From: CAVTTH01 sp963737545
GTDB lineage: Bacteria > Verrucomicrobiota > Verrucomicrobiia > Chthoniobacterales > UBA10450
Assembly (NCBI GenBank): GCA_963737545.1
Contig: CAVTTH010000005.1
Location: forward strand, 186,001-250,000
Reading direction: 5' to 3'
Length of the DNA stretch: 64,000 nt
Positions 54,585-60,986 of this stretch are shown here, one piece after another. The first letter of the stretch is position 1; each line of letters begins with the position of its first letter. Under the pieces are notes generated by a model that worked only from the letters and a program-made list of their open reading frames with translations, had not been told where the DNA came from and ran no database searches. A program made the position numbers and the translations under genes.

Positions 54585-54869
54585 ATGATAATGAAACTGT
54601 ACGTAGGAAATCTCTCTTTTGAGACCACTGAAAATGATCTTCAGGATCTTTTCGAACAACATGGCAAAGTAACCGAAGTTGCGCTGATGATGGATCGCAC
54701 GACGGGCCGCTCACGCGGCTTCGCGTTCGTGACCATGAACGACACCACGGAAGCAAACGCCGCCATGGGCGCGTTGAACGGCAAGGAAGTTTCCGGCCGG
54801 GCATTGACCGTGAACGAAGCGCGCGCACGCGAAGAGCGGCCGCGGCAATTCGCCGGAAACCGCCGGTAA
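54585..54869 (+). CDS. Small RNA-recognition-motif (RRM) protein
   Basis: The 92-94-residue protein is one RRM. The RNP2 motif is LYVGNLSF, and RNP1 is the SRGFAFVTM segment; GRALTVNEAR and a short tail REERPRQFAGNRR follow. Bacterial single-RRM proteins, e.g. of cyanobacteria, are often cold-induced. It is followed, after a hairpin, by infA. The ATG at 54591 gives the shorter form; 54585 may also be used. Confidence 0.92.
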   Translation: MIMKLYVGNLSFETTENDLQDLFEQHGKVTEVALMMDRTTGRSRGFAFVTMNDTTEANAAMGALNGKEVSGRALTVNEARAREERPRQFAGNRR

Positions 54870-54887
54870 TCCAGCGGTTTTGATTCT

Positions 54888-54925
54888 GCGAGCCGGCGTT
54901 CCCTAAGTGGGAGCGCCGGCTTCGC
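54888..54925 (+). terminator. Hairpin between the RRM gene and infA
   Basis: GCGAGCCGGCG (54888-54898) pairs, with one bulge, with CGCCGGCTTCGC (54914-54925) around a TTCCCTAAGTGGGAG loop that contains a second short pairing. It ends only eight bases before the infA ATG at 54934. No clear ribosome-binding site is visible in between. It may terminate the RRM transcript, or control infA translation by hiding its start region. Confidence 0.55.
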
Positions 54926-54933
54926 AACTTCAT

Positions 54934-55152
54934 ATGGACGCAAAAAAGGCAATCGAACTTGAAGGCAAAGTGATGGCCGTTCTGGCCGGGACGATGTTCC
55001 GCGTGCAGCTCGCGAACGATCACATGGTGCTCGCGCATATCTCGGGGAAAATGCGCAAACGTTTTATCCGCCTAACCACTGGCGACCGGGTGAAACTACA
55101 AATGTCCCCCTACGATGTCGACAAAGCGCGCATCGTTTATCGCCTCGGATAA
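54934..55152 (+). CDS. infA: Translation initiation factor IF-1
   Basis: The 72-residue protein (MDAKKAIELEGKVMAVLAGTMFRV...) has the S1/OB-fold pattern, with HISGKMRKRFIRLTTGDRVKLQMSPYD and the ending ARIVYRLG. Full length. The first open-frame ATG (54907) would include the hairpin-encoded front and is not used. It is preceded by a hairpin with no clear ribosome-binding site and downstream of an RRM gene. Confidence 0.95.
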   Translation: MDAKKAIELEGKVMAVLAGTMFRVQLANDHMVLAHISGKMRKRFIRLTTGDRVKLQMSPYDVDKARIVYRLG

Positions 55153-55436
55153 GCTGTAGGGGCAGCTGTGCCATCCGCCTTTGGGCTTGACACAAGCGCC
55201 TCCATACTGGCTCCGCAGCGCTTCGGCCTCCCGTCGTTGTTGATCAATTCGCTGAGCATCCAATTCCGATCCGCAAGGGAACGTCGATTGCGGTGCAATC
55301 TGCGGCTTCGACAAACCCGGAATCCACCGAGTGCCACGCTGGAACTGAAAATTTTCGGATCGATGACGGCGCGGCTCCATAACTCCTCGGTCCGACGGCG
55401 AAAGTCCGCGATAAATTCTGGCGTGAAGTCGCTCAC
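55153..55436 (-). pseudogene. SMI1/KNR4 (SUKH)-like fragment with a frameshift
   Basis: From a GTG at 55436, one frame gives MSDFTPEFIADFRRRTEELWSRAVIDPKIF. Another then gives FQRGTRWIPGLSKPQIAPQ, which resembles the start of a SUKH-type domain (WIPGLS...I). The rest is degenerate and runs toward infA. SUKH-type genes are common cargo of integron cassettes and of toxin-immunity loci. A GTTAGGC on the minus strand (GCCTAAC, 55447-55453) lies 10 bases before the GTG. Low confidence. Confidence 0.35.
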
Positions 55437-55446
55437 AACTTAAAGC

Positions 55447-55453
55447 GCCTAAC
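55447..55453 (-). other. GTTAGGC on the minus strand (GCCTAAC on the plus) upstream of the SUKH-like fragment
   Basis: On the minus strand TATCTCGTTAGGC lies 10 bases before a GTG start (…AAGTTGTGAGCG). This is reminiscent of the cassette start at 1676-1700 (TATCTCGTTAGATGTTGTGAGCG). The R'' partner was not found. Possibly a relic of a cassette inserted in the opposite direction. Confidence 0.3.
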
Positions 55454-55710
55454 GAGATATAGTTTCCGGAACAAATCTTCTCGTCTTGGATTTTGGCACG
55501 CTGCAATCGTAACGGCGCAATCTTGCGCGGGCAATGTCGATGATTTCGCTTCGATGATAACAAACGTGGACGACACCTTTCGAAGACTCAGTACGGGCTC
55601 CGGTCGTCCCTCCAATTATCGAAGTCGATGGCGGCGCGCCCGGCGGTCGCGCCCTACCACGGAAATACAGAGGCTTGCCGCTGAGACGGCGGCATTTACA
55701 GTGACGCCTT

Positions 55711-57024
55711 ATGCCTTACAAAGACATCACTCCGCCCGCAGGCGACAGGATTTCGAAAACTCAGGGAAGATTGACGGTGCCGGATCGGCCAGTCATTCCG
55801 TTCATTCGCGGTGACGGAACCGGGCCCGATATCTGGGCGGCGAGTGAGCGCGTTTTCGACGCCGCCGTCGAAAAAGCCTACGGCGGGAAGCGCAAGATCG
55901 CGTGGTTCGAAGTCTTCGCCGGACAGGCGGCAAAGGACAGGTTCGACAGTTGGCTGCCGGACGACACGGTCGAGGCGTTCCGCGAATATCTCGTTGGCAT
56001 TAAAGGCCCGCTGACGACGCCGGTCGGGGGCGGGATTCGCTCGCTCAACGTGGCGCTGCGCCAGTTGCTCGACCTCTTCGTTTGTCTGCGGCCAGTGCAG
56101 TACTTCAAGGGCGTCCCCTCGCCCGTGAAACGCCCGGAAAAAGTGAACATGATCATCTTTCGCGAAAACACGGAAGACATCTACGCCGGGATCGAGTGGG
56201 CCGCGGGCACGCCCGAATCGAAGAAGATGCTCGATTTCATCGAGAAAGAATTCCCGGCGGCATTCAACAAGATTCGTTTCGGGACAAAAGAGAAGGCGGC
56301 AGAATTTTGGAAGGAGGTCGGCGCGCCCGAAGGCAGTGACGTGATGGTCGGCATCGGGATCAAACCGGTGAGCCGCGCCGGCAGCGTGCGCCTGATCCAT
56401 AGCGCGATCAGTTACGCCATCCAAAACAAGCGCAAGAGCGTAACGCTCGTGCACAAGGGCAACATCATGAAATTCACCGAAGGTGCGTTTCGCGATTGGG
56501 GTTACGAGATTGCGAAATCGTATTTCGGTGCCGAAGAAATTGACGGCGGGCCGTGGTGCAAAATTCCTGACGGAAAACCGGGCTCCGGCATCGTGATCAA
56601 GGACGCGATTGCGGATATCACGCTCCAGCAAGTGTTGACGCGGCCGGAAGATTTCGACGTCATCGCAACGCTCAACTTGAACGGTGATTACCTGAGCGAC
56701 GCGCTGGCGGCGCAGGTCGGCGGCATCGGCATCGCGCCGGGCGGCAACATTAATTACATCACCGGTCATGCCGTGTTTGAAGCGACGCACGGCACCGCGC
56801 CGAAGTACGCAAATCAGGACAAGGTTAATCCGGGCTCGGTCATTTTATCCGGCGAGATGATGTTCCGTTACATGGGTTGGAACGAAGTGGCCGATCTGAT
56901 CCTGAAAGGATTGAACGGCGCGATCGCGAGCAAGCGGGTGACCTACGATTTTGCACGCCTGATGGACGGCGCGACCGAAATCAAATGCTCGGCCTTCGGC
57001 GACAACGTGATCTCGCAGATGTGA
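55711..57024 (+). CDS. icd: Isocitrate dehydrogenase (NADP-type)
   Basis: The 437-residue protein has the E. coli-type IDH motifs FIRGDGTGPDIW, GGGIRSLNVALRQ (the Ser phosphorylation/isocitrate site) and VTLVHKGNIMKFTEGAF. HGTAPKYANQDKVNPGSV follows. The KY in APKYA and the Y...R in VTYDFARLM match NADP-specific enzymes. It oxidises isocitrate to 2-oxoglutarate, giving NADPH. Upstream by ~250 bases there is no promoter that could be confidently assigned. Confidence 0.96.
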   Translation: MPYKDITPPAGDRISKTQGRLTVPDRPVIPFIRGDGTGPDIWAASERVFDAAVEKAYGGKRKIAWFEVFAGQAAKDRFDSWLPDDTVEAFREYLVGIKGPLTTPVGGGIRSLNVALRQLLDLFVCLRPVQYFKGVPSPVKRPEKVNMIIFRENTEDIYAGIEWAAGTPESKKMLDFIEKEFPAAFNKIRFGTKEKAAEFWKEVGAPEGSDVMVGIGIKPVSRAGSVRLIHSAISYAIQNKRKSVTLVHKGNIMKFTEGAFRDWGYEIAKSYFGAEEIDGGPWCKIPDGKPGSGIVIKDAIADITLQQVLTRPEDFDVIATLNLNGDYLSDALAAQVGGIGIAPGGNINYITGHAVFEATHGTAPKYANQDKVNPGSVILSGEMMFRYMGWNEVADLILKGLNGAIASKRVTYDFARLMDGATEIKCSAFGDNVISQM

Positions 57025-57026
57025 TT

Positions 57027-57090
57027 GGAGGGGCGGACCGGCTTCGTCCCGCCTCCTCAAAAAATGGGACGACACAGAGGCCGTCCCTCC
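57027..57090. repeat. Palindrome-type repeat between icd and pgi
   Basis: GGAGGGGCGGACCGGCTTCGTCCCGCCTCC is a hairpin (57027-57056), and GGCCGTCCCTCC follows at 57079-57090. It shares GGAGGG...CGTCCCTCC ends with the element at 20088-20147. It probably also serves as a terminator region after icd. Confidence 0.55.
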
Positions 57091-57104
57091 ATAACATAAT
57101 TAGC

Positions 57105-58682
57105 ATGGACTCGACCTCTCTCTGGCCCCGATTCCAGAAGTATTTCCTGCGCTACGACGATCTCGGATTTTCGATCGACATCAGCCGAATGCAGTTTGCG
57201 GATGATTTCTTCGGGAAGATGCAGCCGCGAGTTGAGAAGGCATTCGCGGCGATGCGCGAGCTGGAGGCCGGTGCCATCGCCAATCCCGATGAAAAGCGAA
57301 TGGTCGGACATTACTGGCTCCGCAATTCGGAGCTCGCGCCTAACGATGAGTTACGCTCCGCCATCGAAAAAACAAAGGCGGAGATCAAAGCGTTCGCGGC
57401 CGATATTCACAGCGGCAAAATCAAGACTGCAACAGGAGATCGGTTCGCGCACATTCTCTTGATTGGGATCGGTGGTTCGGCGCTCGGGCCGCAATTCATC
57501 GCCGATGCGCTCGGCTCAGTGCGCGACCCGATGGACATTTATTTTTTTGACAACACAGATCCTGACGGAATCGATCGTGTCCTCGACAAGATCGGAGCCG
57601 GATTGGGACAGACGCTGGCGGTAGTGATTTCGAAATCGGGCGGGACGAAGGAAACCCGCAACGGAATGCTGGAAGCCGAGGCGCGTTTCGCCAAATCAGG
57701 ATTGTCGTTCGCGAGGCAGGCTGTGGCCGTGACGGGGATCGACAGCGATCTCGATCGGCATGCAGTCAAGAACGGCTGGCTCGCGCGGTTTCCGATGTAC
57801 GATTGGATCGGCGGCCGCACGTCGGTGATGAGCGCGGTCGGGCTCGTCCCCGCCGCCTTGGAAGGCTTTGACATCGATCAATTCCTGGCCGGCGCGGCCG
57901 CGATGGATGCACACACCCGCGCGACCGATCCGATGCAAAACGCTGCCATGCTTCTGGCCTTGATGTGGTTTCATGCCGGCAATGGCCGGGGCGAAAAGGA
58001 TATGGTGGTCCTGCCGTACAAGGATCGGCTGGTTCTTTTCAGCAAATATTTGCAACAACTTGTGATGGAGTCGTTAGGGAAAGAGAAAGACCTTGATGGC
58101 AATATCGTGCATCAGGGAATCGCGGTCTACGGCAACAAGGGTTCGACCGATCAGCACGCCTATGTCCAGCAGCTGCGCGATGGCGTGCCGAATTTTTTTG
58201 CGACCTTCGCGGAAGTGGAGCGGGATCGCACGGGTGAACAAATTGAAGTCGAACCGGGTTTCACGAGCGGTGACTATCTCCACGGTTTTCTCCGTGGAAC
58301 CCGCGCAGCGCTCCACGAGAACGGACGCGAATCGATCACCATCTCCATTCCGGAAGTGAATGCGTTTTCGGTCGGCGCTTTGATTGCGTTGTTCGAGCGC
58401 GCGGTCGGCTTCTATGGTTCGCTCGTGAACGTCAACGCGTATCACCAACCCGGAGTCGAGGCCGGGAAAAAAGCCGCCACTCGGCTGCTCGAATTGCAGA
58501 GCCGCGTTTTGACGCAACTCACTGCCGCGCCTGGAAAAACAGCCGCCGAAATTGCTGCCGCACTCAACGCAGATCCGGAAGATGTCTTCCACTCCCTGCA
58601 TCACGCCGCCGCCAACGATTCTTCCATTCGCATCACCTCAGCGGACCAGCCGGCGGACGAGAAATTCTATCGGAAGAAGTAG
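57105..58682 (+). CDS. pgi: Glucose-6-phosphate isomerase
   Basis: In the 525-residue protein, the start MDSTSLWPRFQKYFLRYD at 57105 is preferred to 56877, whose extra part overlaps icd in another frame. Motifs: ILLIGIGGSALGPQFIAD, VISKSGGTKETRNGMLEAEA, DQHAYVQQLRDGVPNFF, and NAYHQPGVEAGKKAA. It interconverts glucose-6-phosphate and fructose-6-phosphate. With zwf-opcA and icd in the window it supports sugar and NADPH metabolism. Confidence 0.95.
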   Translation: MDSTSLWPRFQKYFLRYDDLGFSIDISRMQFADDFFGKMQPRVEKAFAAMRELEAGAIANPDEKRMVGHYWLRNSELAPNDELRSAIEKTKAEIKAFAADIHSGKIKTATGDRFAHILLIGIGGSALGPQFIADALGSVRDPMDIYFFDNTDPDGIDRVLDKIGAGLGQTLAVVISKSGGTKETRNGMLEAEARFAKSGLSFARQAVAVTGIDSDLDRHAVKNGWLARFPMYDWIGGRTSVMSAVGLVPAALEGFDIDQFLAGAAAMDAHTRATDPMQNAAMLLALMWFHAGNGRGEKDMVVLPYKDRLVLFSKYLQQLVMESLGKEKDLDGNIVHQGIAVYGNKGSTDQHAYVQQLRDGVPNFFATFAEVERDRTGEQIEVEPGFTSGDYLHGFLRGTRAALHENGRESITISIPEVNAFSVGALIALFERAVGFYGSLVNVNAYHQPGVEAGKKAATRLLELQSRVLTQLTAAPGKTAAEIAAALNADPEDVFHSLHHAAANDSSIRITSADQPADEKFYRKK

Positions 58683-58724
58683 CACCGCGACATCAGTTGG
58701 CTAAATTCGGGATTTCTTCCCCGT

Positions 58725-59435
58725 ATGCCTGTGAAGTCACAAACTGCAAAGTCGGTCGAGACTCCCGCTGTCCCCTGGCCAGACGTGGTTAGGTTCGTTC
58801 GACAGATCAGTCATGATCTGCGTAATCATTTGAATGCCCTGGAGCTGCAGATTGCCTGCCTGACCGAGCTGCAAAAGGACGCGGAAACTCAAGCCGAAAT
58901 CAAGCGTTTGCGAGAAATGACATCTGCCATGGGCGCGCTCCTGGAAAAGCTCTCCGCTTCGTTAGGCCAAATCCAGTTGCAGACGATGCCATACAAGGTC
59001 TCGGATTTTCTGGAAGACGTGCAAACCAAGATCGAAGCCGACTTTCCCCAAGAGCACGGGGCCGTCAACTGGACCTGGAATCTACGCGACGAGATGTTGC
59101 AGATTGATCCGCAGCAGCTGCAGCTGGCGTTGAACGAGCTTTTTACAAACGCCTTCCAGCACGAAAGAGCCGATGGCCCGATCTCAGTGAAGGCGGAGGC
59201 AAAACGGGGCCGCCTGACCGTCACGCTGCGCGAACCGAAAACGAGCTTCGAATTGTCGACCGAGAACTGGGCGCGCGAGCCGCTCCGCCACGCGAAACGG
59301 CGCCATTATGGTCTTGGACTTCACCGCGCGAGAGTTATTCTCGAAGCGCACGGAGGCACTCTGAAAGCGCGACATGAAGGCTCTTCGCTCATTACAACGA
59401 TCTCCCTCCCACTGCTCGCGGCAGAAGCGTCGTGA
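58725..59435 (+). CDS. Soluble histidine-kinase-like protein with a degenerate ATP-binding G1 box
   Basis: The 236-residue protein starts with the H-box VRQISHDLRNHLNALE (H30), a dimerisation helix, the N-box QLQLALNELFTNAFQH and G2 box YGLGLHRARVILEAHGG. The G1 box position, normally DxGxG, reads VTLREPKTSF here; this could impair ATP binding. No sensor or transmembrane segment. It is followed, 86 bases on, by an NtrC-type response regulator and then glnD. Likely cytoplasmic sensor of an NtrBC-like system. Confidence 0.8.
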   Translation: MPVKSQTAKSVETPAVPWPDVVRFVRQISHDLRNHLNALELQIACLTELQKDAETQAEIKRLREMTSAMGALLEKLSASLGQIQLQTMPYKVSDFLEDVQTKIEADFPQEHGAVNWTWNLRDEMLQIDPQQLQLALNELFTNAFQHERADGPISVKAEAKRGRLTVTLREPKTSFELSTENWAREPLRHAKRRHYGLGLHRARVILEAHGGTLKARHEGSSLITTISLPLLAAEAS

Positions 59436-59521
59436 TATTTCGAACGGAACTCGTATCTGGATTATTCCGGTTCTGGCGATGATGAAAATCGGGGAGCACA
59501 GGATTCCACAAATTGTCCGAG

Positions 59522-60916
59522 ATGACTGCTGACAATCGTCGCATCCTGATCGTGGATGACGAGCGTCCCATTGTAATGACGCTGGAAGCGTTGTTGACCC
59601 GCCATGGTTACCAGCCGGAGGTCGCAGGCAACGCCTCCTTCGGTCTGCGGGCGCTGAAGGAAAAAAATCCTGCGCTGGTTTTGCTCGATCTCCAGCTGCC
59701 CGATGCTGATGGCCTGCAAATGCTCGAAAAGATCAAGCAGGAGCATCCCGAAATTCAGGTAATCATCCTGACCGCGCATGATTCGTTGAACAATGCGATC
59801 GAATCGATCAAGCGCGGCGCCTATCATTTCATCAGCAAACCGTACGCGCCTGAGGAACTGCTCAGCCTGGTCGAGAAGGCGCTCGAGAAAAGGTCGCTGC
59901 TACGCGAAACGGAAGAGCTGCGCCAGAAAACACAGCAGCTGGAAAGACGCCTCGAGCTGGCCGAGACACGCCTCGCTCCCGTATTAAAGAGCAAGGTGAT
60001 GCAGCAGATCGCGGAGTTAATCAACGCGATGGCGCCCTCGGAAGCCAATGTTCTAATCACGGGCGAAAGCGGTGTCGGGAAAGAAGTGATCGCAAATCTC
60101 ATTCACAGCCGAAGCCGGCGCGCGCCCAAACCCATGGTGAAGTTGAATTGCGCAGCGTTCCCACAGCAAATGATCGAGGGGGAACTTTTCGGTTATGTGA
60201 AAGGCGCGTTCACCGGCGCGATGAATGATTTTCCCGGCATGATCGCGGCAGCGAATGGCAGCACCTTATTCCTCGACGAAATCTCAGACATGCCTTCCGA
60301 TTTACAGACGCGGTTTCTGCGTGTCTTGCAGGAGCGCGAATATCGATCACTCGGAAGCACCCGAACATTGAAAGCGGACTTTCGGCTTGTGGCAGCGACG
60401 AACCGGCCAATTCACGAAGCGCTAGCGGAAAATCGGCTCCGGCCGGATCTCTATTATCGGCTCAACACTTTTCAAATCGAACTGCCACCGTTGCGCGAGC
60501 GCAAAGAAGACGTCCCACCGCTCGTCTCGTTGTTTTTGAAGCAGTTCGCACAGCAGCTGGGAAAGGTAGAGCCGGAAATCACCGCGGACGCGTTCCAGAA
60601 ATTGCTCGATTATTCGTGGCCGGGAAATGTGCGCGAGCTGCAGAATGCGATCGAGTATGCCGTGGTCCTCGCCCGCCAGAATGTGATCAGCATCAAGGAG
60701 CTCCCGTCCGAAGTTCAGCTTCCAATAGTCCTTCAAAAAAACGAACGGAAGAACCATCTGCCGGGGAATCAGCAAAGTCTCAATGAGATGGAACGGGACG
60801 CGATCATCAATGCGCTCGCCCAAACTCATGGCAATAAGAAGAAAGCCGCCCAAATTCTCGGTATCCAGCGCCCGACGCTTTACAACAAGATGAAACGCTA
60901 CGGCATCGAGCTGTGA
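59522..60916 (+). CDS. NtrC-family sigma-54-dependent response regulator
   Basis: The 464-residue protein has a receiver domain (ILIVDDERP, D56 in LVLLDLQLP, SKPYAPEEL) and an AAA+ domain with GESGVGKE (181), GAFTGA (228-233), the sigma-54 contact loop, and FLDEISDMP. It ends in a Fis-type HTH (AAQILGIQRPTLYNKMKRYG). It activates sigma-54 promoters when phosphorylated. The TTG start at 59513 adds three residues and is less likely. Kinase upstream, glnD downstream; it is possibly the nitrogen regulator. Confidence 0.92.
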   Translation: MTADNRRILIVDDERPIVMTLEALLTRHGYQPEVAGNASFGLRALKEKNPALVLLDLQLPDADGLQMLEKIKQEHPEIQVIILTAHDSLNNAIESIKRGAYHFISKPYAPEELLSLVEKALEKRSLLRETEELRQKTQQLERRLELAETRLAPVLKSKVMQQIAELINAMAPSEANVLITGESGVGKEVIANLIHSRSRRAPKPMVKLNCAAFPQQMIEGELFGYVKGAFTGAMNDFPGMIAAANGSTLFLDEISDMPSDLQTRFLRVLQEREYRSLGSTRTLKADFRLVAATNRPIHEALAENRLRPDLYYRLNTFQIELPPLRERKEDVPPLVSLFLKQFAQQLGKVEPEITADAFQKLLDYSWPGNVRELQNAIEYAVVLARQNVISIKELPSEVQLPIVLQKNERKNHLPGNQQSLNEMERDAIINALAQTHGNKKKAAQILGIQRPTLYNKMKRYGIEL

Positions 60917-60986
60917 TCATTTGCGCTTTTTGAATCGCGTTCTTGGTTGAAGCAGCAAGTCGCTGCATCTTTCGAACCGAAAGGCA

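Noticed and set aside
55696..56790. Minus-strand 364-codon ORF opposite icd
   Set aside because: Low-information Arg/Asp-rich translation; the plus strand is a clear isocitrate dehydrogenase.
56877..57104. Extended start of pgi at 56877
   Set aside because: The extra 76 residues are Arg/Asp-rich and overlap the icd coding region in another frame; MDSTSLWPRFQ at 57105 is the family start.
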